Shown here piece by piece: positions 26,162-35,245 of a stretch of DNA of 45,980 nt. The DNA lies in contig CANGAW010000019.1 of assembly GCA_947451925.1 (NCBI GenBank), positions 1-45,980 on the forward strand, read 5' to 3'. How positions within the stretch are numbered: position 1 is the stretch's first letter; each line of letters begins with the position of its first letter. The translations under genes and the position numbers were made by a program. Source of the DNA: Burkholderiales bacterium. Lineage in GTDB: Bacteria; Pseudomonadota; Gammaproteobacteria; Burkholderiales; Burkholderiaceae_D. The notes below the pieces were generated by a model. That model was not told the DNA's origin, did no database searches, and saw only the letters and a program-made list of their open reading frames with translations.

Positions 26162-28102
26162 TTATGAGCGGACCATGTTTTTCAAAACCATGGCAACCCG
26201 ACCGGATTCTTGCGACACCAACATCCGAATCAAGGCAACCTTGTCATCATAGCTGTTTGCAGTATCGAGCATATCAGCAGAAAAGGTTGGTTTCTTCGGT
26301 TTCATGCTGTTCATTCTGGCTTTAAGCTCTTCCAGCGATTCGCCATCCTGGATTTCAATTTCGTCTTCTTCCTCTTCTTCTTCGAGGGCAGCGGCCGCTG
26401 CAGCAGCAGCTGCGGCTTCTTCAGCGTCTTTGGCGTCTTGTGCTGCCTTGGCTTCTGCAGCCAGCTTGGCTTCATCAACCGGCGGCAGGAGTGGCGGCAT
26501 GATCTGATTCACGGTCGGGCCTTTGACCATCGGCCGTACTACGGCGATCAAGAACACGATGATGACCAGGGCGGCGATGCCAATTTTAATAAAGCTCTGA
26601 ATATCGCTGTCGTTATACCAAGGCAAAGGCTTGTCGGCCAGCAGTGACTCAAATCGGGCAGGTGCCACGGTCACCACGTCGCCACGCGCTTCGTTGTAGC
26701 CGACTGCACTGCGTACCAGGTTCAACATGCGATCCAGCTCTTGGGCACTGTAAGGGATGGTCGTTGCTGCACCGGCGGCCAATGGCTTGCCATCGGCAGG
26801 CGGCGGCGCTGGACGTTCTGCTACCACGACAGCGACGCTCAGACGCTCGATCGCTCCTTGCGAATTGGTCACGTGACGAACGGCGCGATCCATTTCGAAG
26901 TTACGGGTTGACTTGGTCGTCATCAGCTGGTTGTTGACCGGCTTCTTTTCGTTGGTTGCCGTGTCCGCTGTCAGGGTAGCGTCCGGTGGCGGGGTGTTGG
27001 TCAGTGCGCCAGGAATGCCTTCCGGATCCAGCTTGACCTTGGTTTCGGTAATCAAGGACTCGGAACGGGGCTTGACGCCTTTGTCTTTGTTATCAAAATC
27101 TTCCGTCGTGGTTTCAACGGTGGTGAAATCCATCGTCAGGTTGACCTGGGAGTGCACATTGTTTTCGCCAACGACCGGGGCCAGCAATTCGGTCACACGG
27201 TCACGGTAAGTTTCTTCGGTGCGCTGCTTGTGCTGCATTTGAGCCACTGTCAGGCCCATGGCGGCGTTAACCGGGTCTTCATCGGTCATCAAGTGACCGG
27301 TATCGTCAACCACCGAAACATTTTCCGGCATCAGATAAGGCACGCTGGAAGAAACCAGATTCACAATCGCCTTGACTTGTGGTGTGGTCACGCCACGACC
27401 CTGATGCGGCGTCACAACGACGGATGCTTTTGGTGTGGCGCGTTCACGCACAAACACGCTTTGCTTAGGCAACGCCAGATGCACGCGGGCCGACTTGATG
27501 GTGGAAATCTGCATGATGCTGCGAGCCAGTTCTTGTTCAATGGCGGTGTTGTACTGCACCTGCTCCATGAACTGGCTGGTGGTCATGGACGAGCGATCCT
27601 TCAATGAATCCATGCCGATTGGCTGACCTTCCTTAGGGATGCCCTGCCCGGCCAAAAAGATGCGGGCTTCATGGTAACGTGCCTCTGGCACAGTGATCTG
27701 ACCGCTGCCGGTATCGACCTTAGGCTTGAAGTCACCGGCTTTCAGCGCTTCGATCGCCGCCTGTTTATCGGACTCGGTCATGCCGGGCATGATGGCGCGA
27801 TACGTTGTCGTCTGCGACGCCTGAAAAATCGCCACCACGGCAATCAGCAGCAACAAACCCAGTATCGCTGGCAGCGCCCGGCGCACGGTCGGTTGTTTGA
27901 CAAATTCGTCGAACTTGGCGCGCACAGCCACCATGCCTGAACCAACGCCGGCAATTGCGCCCGGTGTCATTGCAGCCGGGTTGACTACGCCATTGGGTGC
28001 CAACAAAGGAAGGGTTCCCGCTGCACCGTTACCAGCAGCGGCGCTGGTACCAGGTGGAAGTTGCGGAGGCATGCTACCTGCTGTCATTGTTGCTTCGGCC
28101 AT
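26162..28102 (-). CDS. fliF: flagellar MS-ring protein FliF
   Basis: The 646-residue protein (Salmonella FliF has 560) has a first membrane helix near 80-97 (LPAILGLLLLIAVVAIF). It is followed by the YscJ/FliF ring-building domains (GMTESDKQAAIEALKAG; STIKSARVHLALPKQSVF) and a second helix near 505-525. The C-terminal cytoplasmic part has a long Ala/Glu-rich linker with an acidic run. Residues 587-646 are the FliG-binding tail. It forms the inner-membrane base ring on which the motor assembles. It follows fliE by 36 bp. Confidence 0.95.
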   Translation of the reverse strand: MAEATMTAGSMPPQLPPGTSAAAGNGAAGTLPLLAPNGVVNPAAMTPGAIAGVGSGMVAVRAKFDEFVKQPTVRRALPAILGLLLLIAVVAIFQASQTTTYRAIMPGMTESDKQAAIEALKAGDFKPKVDTGSGQITVPEARYHEARIFLAGQGIPKEGQPIGMDSLKDRSSMTTSQFMEQVQYNTAIEQELARSIMQISTIKSARVHLALPKQSVFVRERATPKASVVVTPHQGRGVTTPQVKAIVNLVSSSVPYLMPENVSVVDDTGHLMTDEDPVNAAMGLTVAQMQHKQRTEETYRDRVTELLAPVVGENNVHSQVNLTMDFTTVETTTEDFDNKDKGVKPRSESLITETKVKLDPEGIPGALTNTPPPDATLTADTATNEKKPVNNQLMTTKSTRNFEMDRAVRHVTNSQGAIERLSVAVVVAERPAPPPADGKPLAAGAATTIPYSAQELDRMLNLVRSAVGYNEARGDVVTVAPARFESLLADKPLPWYNDSDIQSFIKIGIAALVIIVFLIAVVRPMVKGPTVNQIMPPLLPPVDEAKLAAEAKAAQDAKDAEEAAAAAAAAAALEEEEEEDEIEIQDGESLEELKARMNSMKPKKPTFSADMLDTANSYDDKVALIRMLVSQESGRVAMVLKNMVRS

Positions 28103-28138
28103 GATCTACTCTCTGTATCGTTAACTTGTCCGGGCGAA

Positions 28139-28501
28139 TTACACCGGCATGTTCAAAATATCTTCGTACGCTTTTAAAACTTTGTTACGTACCTGCAGCG
28201 TGGCTTCAAATGCCAGTGACGACTTTTGCATTGCCAGCACCACATCGGTCAGCGGTACGTCTTCACCGCGCTCATACGCTTCTTGCAAACCATTGGCATG
28301 CTGCTCAACGTTGTTGGTCTTGATAACAGCGCTTTTGATTGCATCGCTGAAGGTCGGCTTGCCAACTTCTGGGGCAGCATTAGGGCTGACCGTCGGGTTC
28401 AGAATCGCTGGCGTATTTTTGCCAGTCGCATCGGTCTGATACTGGCGAATCGTCGCCAGCATCGAGGCAATATTGGCTTGCGTGTTGACTTTATCAATCA
28501 T
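28139..28501 (-). CDS. fliE: flagellar hook-basal body protein FliE
   Basis: The 120-residue protein has the FliE C-terminal signature: DVVLAMQKSSLAFEATLQVRNKVLKAYEDILNMPV. It forms the junction between the MS ring and the rod and is exported first. The gene follows the sigma-54 activator by 18 bp and precedes fliF, the common order in this operon. Confidence 0.94.
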   Translation of the reverse strand: MIDKVNTQANIASMLATIRQYQTDATGKNTPAILNPTVSPNAAPEVGKPTFSDAIKSAVIKTNNVEQHANGLQEAYERGEDVPLTDVVLAMQKSSLAFEATLQVRNKVLKAYEDILNMPV

Positions 28502-28519
28502 GATTGGCGCCTCCCGGCT

Positions 28520-29926
28520 TTATCCTGCAACCAGCTCAGGGGCACTGCGCTCACGAATCTGCGCCATCTTGTAACGCAGTGAACGTGGGCTGATGCCTAA
28601 TTTTTTTGCTGCTTCGGAACGGTTGCTTGTCGTTTGCAGGGCGGCCATGATGGTCTGGAATTCACTGCTCTTGACGGCGCTCGACAAGTCATTCGATTCA
28701 CCATCCATCACAACCGTGCTGGCAGCTTGCGACGGTGCAGCAATCATCGCCGCTGGCTCGGTCTGCTGCGCTGGGGTGTGGGGTCTCCAGTCGTCAAACA
28801 TCAGATCGCCTTCGGTGATGGTGTCACCCATACACAGCACCAACGCGCGCTGAACTACGTTTTCCAGTTCACGCACATTGCCTGGCCATGGATACTGCAA
28901 CAGCAGATCAACGGCAGCCGGAGCTACTTGCATTTTGCGGTCGGCGGGACCGTAGGTTGAAAGGAATTGCGCAACCAGCGGCAGAATATCGCCCGGCCGT
29001 TCACGCAGGGCCGGCACGCGCAGTTTGAATGCGCTGATACGGAAATACAGATCTTCACGGAATTCGCGGTTATCAATCGCTTCACGCAAATCTTTATTGG
29101 TTGCGGCAACGAGTCTGACATCCAGATCGATAGGGGCATGGGCACCCAGGCGGGTGATTTTGCGCTCTTGTAAAACGCGCAGCAGCTTGGTCTGCAAGTG
29201 GTAAGGCATCTCGGCGATTTCGTCGAGGAAGATGGTGCCGCCGTGCGCTTGCTCGAACAAACCGCGATGCTCTTTCAAGGCGCCGGTGAAAGCGCCCTTC
29301 TCGTGGCCGAACAATAAATCTTCAATCAGGTTCTCTGGCAAAGCCGCGCAGTTCATCGCAACGAAAGGACCATTGCAGCGCGGCGAAGCATCATGCAGCA
29401 CACGAGCCAGTACTTCTTTACCGGCGCCGGTCGGGCCAACGACTAATGCCGAGACCTGGGTTTGGGCGACGCGCTTGGCCAACTCCAGCAAATGCTGGCT
29501 GGCGGGATCAACAAAAATGAAAGTGCGTGAACTTTTTTTGGCCAGGGTTGATTTGCTTGGCGCTAAATTCAACGCATTGCTCCAGCAGGCGGAAGTCCAG
29601 TCATCATCAGGCAAGACGTGATAGGCGCCACGGCGCATGGCTTCGACACCCAGCTCCAGGCGGCTACGTTCAACCCGGCACAGGATGGGCACAGGATGGC
29701 CAAATGCTTGCGTGAGCTTTTTGACTTCTTCCAGCAGGCTGATATCGCCCATCAGACGGATCACGATCAGGCGTGCTTTGGCCAGGCCTTGTTTGAGGTC
29801 GTCTAAGGTAGCGACCGGCAAAAGCTGCAAGCCTGCCGCAGCAAGTTGCTCGCGTTCGGTTGCACCGACAGCGCTTTTCGGGTCCAGCCACAATGCGGGG
29901 TGCGAAGTTTCTGTATGAGCCGTCAC
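28520..29926 (-). CDS. sigma-54-dependent flagellar activator (FleR/FlrC/FlbD-like) with degenerate receiver
   Basis: The 468-residue protein has an N-terminal receiver-like domain (1-130), an AAA+ core with Walker A Lys170 (GPTGAGKEV) and the sigma-54 contact loop GAFTGA at 211-216, and a Fis-type HTH at the end (NRSEAAKKLGISPRSLRYKM). The receiver has lost its phosphorylation residues. The acceptor Asp is Arg57, the Ser/Thr position is Cys83 and the Lys position is Pro107. It is therefore probably phosphorylation-independent. It heads the fliE-fliJ operon and has its own sigma-54 promoter. It is the natural candidate to activate the other sigma-54 promoters in this window. Confidence 0.9.
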   Translation of the reverse strand: MTAHTETSHPALWLDPKSAVGATEREQLAAAGLQLLPVATLDDLKQGLAKARLIVIRLMGDISLLEEVKKLTQAFGHPVPILCRVERSRLELGVEAMRRGAYHVLPDDDWTSACWSNALNLAPSKSTLAKKSSRTFIFVDPASQHLLELAKRVAQTQVSALVVGPTGAGKEVLARVLHDASPRCNGPFVAMNCAALPENLIEDLLFGHEKGAFTGALKEHRGLFEQAHGGTIFLDEIAEMPYHLQTKLLRVLQERKITRLGAHAPIDLDVRLVAATNKDLREAIDNREFREDLYFRISAFKLRVPALRERPGDILPLVAQFLSTYGPADRKMQVAPAAVDLLLQYPWPGNVRELENVVQRALVLCMGDTITEGDLMFDDWRPHTPAQQTEPAAMIAAPSQAASTVVMDGESNDLSSAVKSSEFQTIMAALQTTSNRSEAAKKLGISPRSLRYKMAQIRERSAPELVAG

Positions 29927-29963
29927 TTTGCTTGCCTTTTGTTCTAATGAATGATTCCTTTAG

Positions 29964-29980
29964 AGCAAACTGCGTGCCAG
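29964..29980 (-). promoter_or_regulatory. sigma-54 promoter of the activator-fliEFGHIJ operon
   Basis: On the minus strand the site is TGGCACG-N4-TTGC with flanking C and T, a full match to the -24/-12 consensus. The start codon lies about 40 bp downstream of the -12 element. Self-activation of the operon is likely. Confidence 0.88.
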
Positions 29981-30106
29981 CGATTTTAGTGAGGTGCCAT
30001 GCGGGTTTTGAGGGGGTGTGCGGGTCGCCGACAGGGTCTGTCGATGGCGACGGACGGAATCTCGACAGGTATACCGTAGCAGTAGCCTAATGCCAGTCAA
30101 TTCAGT

Positions 30107-30201
30107 AAAGACGCTGGATCCCGGCCTGCGCCGGGATGACGAGTTACAGCCACCTTGCCCCGCAAACGTCGTCCCGGCGCAGGCCGGGATCCAGTGTCTT
30201 T
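30107..30201. repeat. 35-bp inverted repeat pair (dispersed REP-like element)
   Basis: Arms at 30107-30141 and 30167-30201 are inverted copies matching at 33 of 35 positions, separated by 25 bp. Each arm itself contains a small CCCGG-CCGGG hairpin. A related single arm lies at 2182-2215. The pair can form a large cruciform or RNA hairpin between the Sel1 gene and the flagellar operon and may stop readthrough. Confidence 0.85.
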
Positions 30202-30285
30202 CATTGCAAACGAAAAAAATTCCTTAAATGACTGGCATCAGGCGCTAGCCCAGCTTGCATGAAGAATGTCTCTTCACTCGTTTCT

Positions 30286-30996
30286 CTATTCCGGACATTC
30301 CCGATAAGCGCTTTGCAAACATACTCCTGCCTGCTGCACGGCTTCGGATACTTCGGCACTGCTTAATTTTTTACCTGCCAAAGCCAGCAACGAACTGGCT
30401 TGTTGTTCGCCATTGATGCGGGCCAGTTCTGCCCAGACTACGGCTTTTTGCGGCTCAGCCCGCCATCCTTCGCCGGACAGATAGACATAAGCAGCCATCA
30501 GCTGAGCGCCCGGATGGCCTTTTTTCGCGGCCTTCAGATACCAGACCAGGGCCTCGGCACCGTCTTTTTTCACGCCCCAGCCTTCGCGAACCGACTCGCC
30601 AACCATGTACTGCGCCTCAGTCATACCGGCCCGTGCTGCTTTTAAAAACCAGCCATAAGCCAAAGCATGATCGGGCGCTAGGCCACGGCCAAAATGGTAG
30701 AGCGTGCCCAGATTGTATTGCGCGTCGGCCAATCCAGCGTCTGCAGCCCGGCGGTACCAGCCCAGGGCTTCGGTATAACTTTGTTCAACACCCAAACCAT
30801 ATTCATACAGGTAAGCCAGATTGTTTTGCGCTCTGGCGTCGCCTTCTGCTGCCGGTTTGCGCAAGGCTTTTTGCGCCGTTGCGTAGTGACCGCGCTCGAT
30901 GGCTTTCATTGCAACGGAGAGTTCAGCGTAAGCCGGCAAACTCAGACCAAGCGCAGCACATGCGCATACCAACGCTAAACGAAACAGGAAATTCAA
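30286..30996 (-). CDS. Sel1-repeat (SLR) periplasmic protein
   Basis: The 236-residue protein has a signal peptide ending AYA, followed by four to five Sel1-like repeats of about 36 residues (ARAQNNLAYLYEYGLGV, ADAQYNLGTLYHFGRGL, TEAQYMVGESVREGWGV, PGAQLMAAYVYLSGEGW). Sel1 repeats form helical scaffolds for protein-protein contacts. A C-terminal pair of Cys residues may form a disulfide. It overlaps the Cys-rich gene by 4 nt. Its partner is unknown; the setting is among flagellar genes. Confidence 0.85.
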   Translation of the reverse strand: MNFLFRLALVCACAALGLSLPAYAELSVAMKAIERGHYATAQKALRKPAAEGDARAQNNLAYLYEYGLGVEQSYTEALGWYRRAADAGLADAQYNLGTLYHFGRGLAPDHALAYGWFLKAARAGMTEAQYMVGESVREGWGVKKDGAEALVWYLKAAKKGHPGAQLMAAYVYLSGEGWRAEPQKAVVWAELARINGEQQASSLLALAGKKLSSAEVSEAVQQAGVCLQSAYRECPE

Positions 30997-31235
30997 GCCA
31001 GCCTCGATACAGGCTTGCCATTTTCGCTTGCCGCTGGCTTCAATGCCTGCTTAGCCGCAAAGCCACGGCAAGGCCGGCCATCTGCACGCAGTACTTCTAG
31101 CGATGGCGCACCACGACTCTTAAAACCCATCAGCTTGCAGGCATAGGGCAACTTCGGATCCCAGCTGACCGCGAAATGCAGGCACTGCCAGCAATTTGGC
31201 GCGCCTTTCACATCAAGCTGGGTAGGTAAATTCAT
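30993..31235 (-). CDS. small conserved four-cysteine protein
   Basis: The 80-residue protein has Cys15-x2-Cys18, Cys33 and Cys56, a pattern suited to a zinc-ribbon-like site (NCWQCLHF, YACKLMGFKS, GRPCRGF). I recall similar short proteins in other beta-proteobacteria but no assigned function. It overlaps both neighbours by 4 nt, so the three genes form one tightly coupled unit. Confidence 0.75.
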   Translation of the reverse strand: MNLPTQLDVKGAPNCWQCLHFAVSWDPKLPYACKLMGFKSRGAPSLEVLRADGRPCRGFAAKQALKPAASENGKPVSRLA

Positions 31236-31471
31236 TGTTTACTACTTTTTCTCTTTTTATAATCTTGCCAGGCCCGATACAACGCCGCTGCCAAAGCACC
31301 GCTCAATATCGCACCGCCCAACATGCCCTCAATGACGTCATAGAGGCTCATGCCTGCTGGCAGAAAGCGCTGATAATCCGTTCGCGCAAACACCAGCCAT
31401 AACACCAACACAACCAGACCAATCCGCAGCAGTCGCTTGATGATGATCTGCCGCTTTGCTTTACTGTCCAT
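31232..31471 (-). CDS. small membrane protein with two predicted helices
   Basis: The 79-residue protein starts at ATG 31471 (MDSKAKRQ), with GGAG 9 bp upstream; an in-frame ATG at 31486 lacks a binding site. Residues about 15-33 (LLRIGLVVLVLWLVFA) and 45-65 (IEGMLGGAILSGALAAALY) are membrane segments, with a Lys-rich tail. It is the first gene of the three-gene unit downstream of the giant flagellin. Function is not recognised. Confidence 0.7.
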   Translation of the reverse strand: MDSKAKRQIIIKRLLRIGLVVLVLWLVFARTDYQRFLPAGMSLYDVIEGMLGGAILSGALAAALYRAWQDYKKRKSSKQ

Positions 31472-31526
31472 CCTGCTGTACTCCATAACAAAAACGAGGT
31501 GCGTAGTTTGTCATAGTGCGACAGCC

Positions 31527-31562
31527 AAGTCCTGCGCCGTTAAACCTGCCGGCTCAGGACTT
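31527..31562 (-). terminator. stem-loop at the end of the giant flagellin gene
   Basis: AAGTCCTG (31527-31534) pairs with CAGGACTT (31555-31562), with an inner GCCG/CGGC extension. The outer arm overlaps the flagellin stop codon. No T-run follows, so it may be a 3' stabiliser or a rho-assisted stop. Confidence 0.5.
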
Positions 31563-34500
31563 AGCCTCCGAGCAGCTTCAGAACAGTCTGCTGGCTGGTA
31601 TTGGCCTGCGCCAGTACTGCCGTTGCTGCCTGCTGCATGATCTGGGTTTTTGCCAGCTCGGTACTCGCTGCTGCATAGTCTGCGTCTTCAATCTGGCTGC
31701 GTGAAGCTGCCGTATTGGTTGAGACATTGGTCAGGTTATCAATCGCATAAGTGAGACGATTCATCACCGCACCCAGCGTTGCACGGGTACCGTTGACTTT
31801 ATCCATCGCCACATCGAGCTTGGCCAACACATCGGTTGCCCCGGCTTGCGTGTTGATACGACTGGTCATGTTTTCCAGGCTTTGGTCAACGTCACCAATA
31901 ATGTCTGCCGTGATCGGACCATTTTTGCCGAAGTCAGCCAGGTCAACCGTAATCAGCTGGTTGGCACTGCTGCCCACCTGGAATGCCATGCGGCCAACTC
32001 GAGGCGGTTCCATTGCAACGCTGGACTGGCCGCCAAAGCTGCCTTCCTGGAAACCGATAGCGGCAAAGTTACCGTTATCAGCAAAGCCTTTGGTGCCGGC
32101 ACTGATCGTAAATGGCAGACCAGAGGCATCGACCTTGGGCGCATCAACAGGCGATGGCGCGCCAGATGGTGAAGGCAGTTTTGGCAACATGGCCGGATCC
32201 GAGATCAGACGCACTGTGCCAAACAAAGTACGGGCAGTGGCTGAAGTCGCCGTGGCATCAACAATCGCTGTTACGTCGTTGTTACCCATGCTGTTGTTGG
32301 TAACAGTCGCTAGCGTCATCGTCGGACCATCTGCAGAAGCCGAGGCACCAGTGAGTACGAATGGCGAACCTGCGACGGTCGAGGTGATTTCCAACACACC
32401 GCTATTGTCATCGCTGACAGAAATATTGTTCAGTGTTCCAGCTGTAACAGCAGCATCAATCGCTGCCTTGAGTGCTGTTGCCTGCAGTGCCGGCGTAGCT
32501 GCGGACGCTGAAGTAATAGTTTGACCATTGATCACCACCGAAGCGGTGGCCGCGACCGACGTGCCACCTATGGAGATACGTGAAACCTGCGCTGTCGAGC
32601 CACCCTTGTCCAGACCGAAGCTGGAGGCCGACAAATTCTTGACATTCGAATCAAACCAGACCGACATATTGCGGCCGTCCGAAGACAAGGTAACACCGTC
32701 ACCGTTATCTTCCGCGGTAATACCGTGCTGACCGGTGCGCTCGTTAATTGCCGCAACCACTTTGCTGCGTCTTGAGGTGCCGGTTTCGTCCTTGTCAAAG
32801 GCAACGCTGATCTCAATACCATTGACGAACAGTTTTTGCGTGCCGGATTCCGGCACCGAAGTGGTTGTCAGCGCGCCTTTGCTGATGACTGCATTGGCTT
32901 CTGCACGCACGCCGGTTTCCGCACTAGCCGAATTGATGGCTGCGGCCATTGCAATGGCGCTCGAGCTTGGGTCGCTACTGTTGGCAACGGTGTTCGACAA
33001 CAAATCGTCAGCACTAGTTGTGGCTCTGATCTTGACGCCATTAATAACCAGGTCACCTTCATTGAGCGGCTTGAATTGTGCAGGGCCATTCGGCACGCGG
33101 TTTTCGGTGCTGACAGTACCCGCTGCGCTGGTTACTTTGGCAACGGTTGAGGTAAATGGTGTGCCGGGATTACTGGCAACGAGGAACAGTTCGCCTGTTG
33201 CATTCCCTTTTGCTGCCGTCACACCCAGTGTGGTGTCGGCGTTAATTGCGGTAACCAAAGCGTCACGCATGGACTGCGGAGTGGCAGCAGTGGCTGTTCC
33301 TTCAAAGGTTTTACCGTTGACCGTGATGGAAAATTTATCCGAAATCGCAACCGTGCCACCAATTGACACACTTTCAGTTTGCGACACTGCCGGATTGACA
33401 ATCGACCTCGGCGCCGAGTTGACCACGGATTGATTTTTAGTGAAGTCACCTTCGATCAGACCGGCACGGGTAATGTCGCCGTTAGCTGCAGAGCTAATCA
33501 CGACCGCAGCGGGGACTTTCGACTCCAGCGAGTAAGTCGCGCTGTGGACGCCGGCCTTCAGACCAGTACGTGCACTAAAGACATCAGAATTCGATGTGGT
33601 CTCGAAACTCATTTCAATATTGCGACCATCGGCGGCAACCAACGTGATGCCGCGCTCGTCAGAACCCGTGTCAATGGCTTTGACACCGGTTTTAGCACTG
33701 ATGGCGTTAATCGCCGTGACCACATTGGCACGTGATTCACGGGTGTTATTCAATACGGTGGTGATGTTGGCCGAAGCCAGGCCGTTAATAAAGACCACAC
33801 CTTTGACTACCGATGTGCCCGACATGGCCGCACCGGACATCACGTTTTCATTGACCTTGGCAACGACACCCGTCTCATCGCTTTTGCGGTTAATCGCAGC
33901 GGCTTTTGCAATCGCACTGCCTGCGGCATTGTTGACTGGCGAGAGCTTGTCGTCCTGCGGATAAGAAGGGCCGACATTGACGCCATTAATCAGCAAGTCA
34001 CCCGAGCGCATGGCCGGGATAGTGCCCGAGACATCGACCACCAATGACACTGCACGCGATGAAACATCGGTTGCAGCACCTGTGGAATTCTTCAGCGTGT
34101 AGACCAGGTTGTCAGAAATAACCTGAGAGTTAAAGCCATCGTCCTTGGTAAAGGTGATCGTGCCGTTGGCGGCATCCAGCACACCGGACATGGCGACTGT
34201 CTTGCTATCGTTAGTGAGGAAGGAAGCTGAAACGACGCCACCTGTAGTCACACCAATCGTCAGCGCACCACTCTTCAAAAACGATCCGTTCGCAGTAAAT
34301 GTTTCACCTGCCTGTGTCAGCGCCTCCGTTGGCGTAGCCACTGTTACCGCAACGCCGGTCGAGCCGACGGCGACGGTCGTGTTGGCTATATTTTCATCAC
34401 TGGCTGCATAGTTGATCGTGATGTCACCGGTCACAGAATCAGCACTGATTGTGCGGCCCGAACTGGCGTTAAATGCAGCATTCCCTTCTAAGGTCGTGAC

Positions 34501-35154
34501 AATTTTGGCGGCGAACGTCGGCAAGTCAGCAATATCGTTGCTGTCGATCGTTACTTCGACACCACCGACAAAAATCGTCCCGGTCGTTGGCGTTCCTGTG
34601 AAGCGCAATACCTGGGTTTCGCCAGCATCAGCCCCGCCAACCGTTCTGTCGGTCGTGGAATCGATGAAGGTTTTACCAAAGTCGCCAACCGAGGTGGCTT
34701 TATAAACCGGCATCTCACCAACACGTGCACCAGCGGTTCCGTTCAAAATCGGAAAGCCGTTCCACTCTGTCAGATCAGAGACACGCGAGATCTCTTGCTT
34801 GAGTTGCTGGAACTCAAGGTCAAGGTAGCTGCGCTGATCGTTGGAGTTGGTGTCATTGATCGCCTGAACAGCAAGTTCACGCATACGCTGCATCATGTCC
34901 GTGATGCTATTAGTAGCACCATCGATCGTCTGAATCAGGGATACGGCATCGCCGGCATTCCGAACCGCCTGGTTCAGACTCCGTATCTGCTGCGTCATTC
35001 TCGTGGCGATCGCCATACCGGCTGCGTCGTCGCCTGCGGAATTAATCCGCTTGCCCGTCGACAGCTGTGCCATCGCCTTAGCCTGCGCACGCTCGGTGCT
35101 ATGCAATGCTGCTTGAGAAAACAGCGCTTTCACGTTTGTGTTGATAACTGCCAT
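31561..35154 (-). CDS. fliC: giant flagellin (1197 aa)
   Basis: Residues 1-150 carry the conserved flagellin N-terminus (MAVINTNVKALFSQ; LSTGKRINSAGDDAAGMAIA). Residues 1081-1197 carry the C-terminus (MNRLTYAIDNLTNVSTN; SRSQIEDADYAAASTELAKT). Between them are about 930 residues of surface-exposed beta-rich insert, against none to 300 in ordinary flagellins. The insert contains flagellin-IN-type motifs: a module with INGV at about 389 is repeated with INGV at about 704. Several further Thr/Ala-rich repeats are present. It should form an unusually thick, probably glycosylated filament. AAGGAG precedes the ATG. A sigma-54 promoter lies at 35229-35245. The frame is intact. Confidence 0.95.
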   Translation of the reverse strand: MAVINTNVKALFSQAALHSTERAQAKAMAQLSTGKRINSAGDDAAGMAIATRMTQQIRSLNQAVRNAGDAVSLIQTIDGATNSITDMMQRMRELAVQAINDTNSNDQRSYLDLEFQQLKQEISRVSDLTEWNGFPILNGTAGARVGEMPVYKATSVGDFGKTFIDSTTDRTVGGADAGETQVLRFTGTPTTGTIFVGGVEVTIDSNDIADLPTFAAKIVTTLEGNAAFNASSGRTISADSVTGDITINYAASDENIANTTVAVGSTGVAVTVATPTEALTQAGETFTANGSFLKSGALTIGVTTGGVVSASFLTNDSKTVAMSGVLDAANGTITFTKDDGFNSQVISDNLVYTLKNSTGAATDVSSRAVSLVVDVSGTIPAMRSGDLLINGVNVGPSYPQDDKLSPVNNAAGSAIAKAAAINRKSDETGVVAKVNENVMSGAAMSGTSVVKGVVFINGLASANITTVLNNTRESRANVVTAINAISAKTGVKAIDTGSDERGITLVAADGRNIEMSFETTSNSDVFSARTGLKAGVHSATYSLESKVPAAVVISSAANGDITRAGLIEGDFTKNQSVVNSAPRSIVNPAVSQTESVSIGGTVAISDKFSITVNGKTFEGTATAATPQSMRDALVTAINADTTLGVTAAKGNATGELFLVASNPGTPFTSTVAKVTSAAGTVSTENRVPNGPAQFKPLNEGDLVINGVKIRATTSADDLLSNTVANSSDPSSSAIAMAAAINSASAETGVRAEANAVISKGALTTTSVPESGTQKLFVNGIEISVAFDKDETGTSRRSKVVAAINERTGQHGITAEDNGDGVTLSSDGRNMSVWFDSNVKNLSASSFGLDKGGSTAQVSRISIGGTSVAATASVVINGQTITSASAATPALQATALKAAIDAAVTAGTLNNISVSDDNSGVLEITSTVAGSPFVLTGASASADGPTMTLATVTNNSMGNNDVTAIVDATATSATARTLFGTVRLISDPAMLPKLPSPSGAPSPVDAPKVDASGLPFTISAGTKGFADNGNFAAIGFQEGSFGGQSSVAMEPPRVGRMAFQVGSSANQLITVDLADFGKNGPITADIIGDVDQSLENMTSRINTQAGATDVLAKLDVAMDKVNGTRATLGAVMNRLTYAIDNLTNVSTNTAASRSQIEDADYAAASTELAKTQIMQQAATAVLAQANTSQQTVLKLLGG

Positions 35155-35228
35155 GCTCGGTTCTCCTTCCGGCTTACTTGAACTGCTACTTGTCTTGTGG
35201 GGACCATCCCCGTTGTTGCCTTAAGTCA

Positions 35229-35245
35229 AGCAACAGTCGTGCCAG
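35229..35245 (-). promoter_or_regulatory. sigma-54 promoter of the giant flagellin gene
   Basis: The minus strand has TGGCACG-N4-TTGC with flanking C and T, a full consensus match. The ATG is 75 bp downstream of the -12 element. Confidence 0.88.

Larger units (their letters stand above)
29927..30285. other. intergenic region with sigma-54 promoter, dyad and inverted repeat
   Basis: The region holds the sigma-54 promoter of the activator gene (29964-29980) and a 6-bp inverted repeat, CGACAG-GGT-CTGTCG, at 30029-30043. The dyad lies about 55 bp upstream of the -24 element and may be an activator site. The large inverted repeat at 30107-30201 also lies here. No gene is visible. Confidence 0.6.

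Noticed and set aside
26304..26507. Ser/Ala-rich plus-strand frame
   Set aside because: Antisense of the Ala/Glu-rich linker of FliF.
30018..30227. 69-codon plus-strand frame across the inverted repeat
   Set aside because: It consists largely of repeat sequence and has no ribosome binding site.
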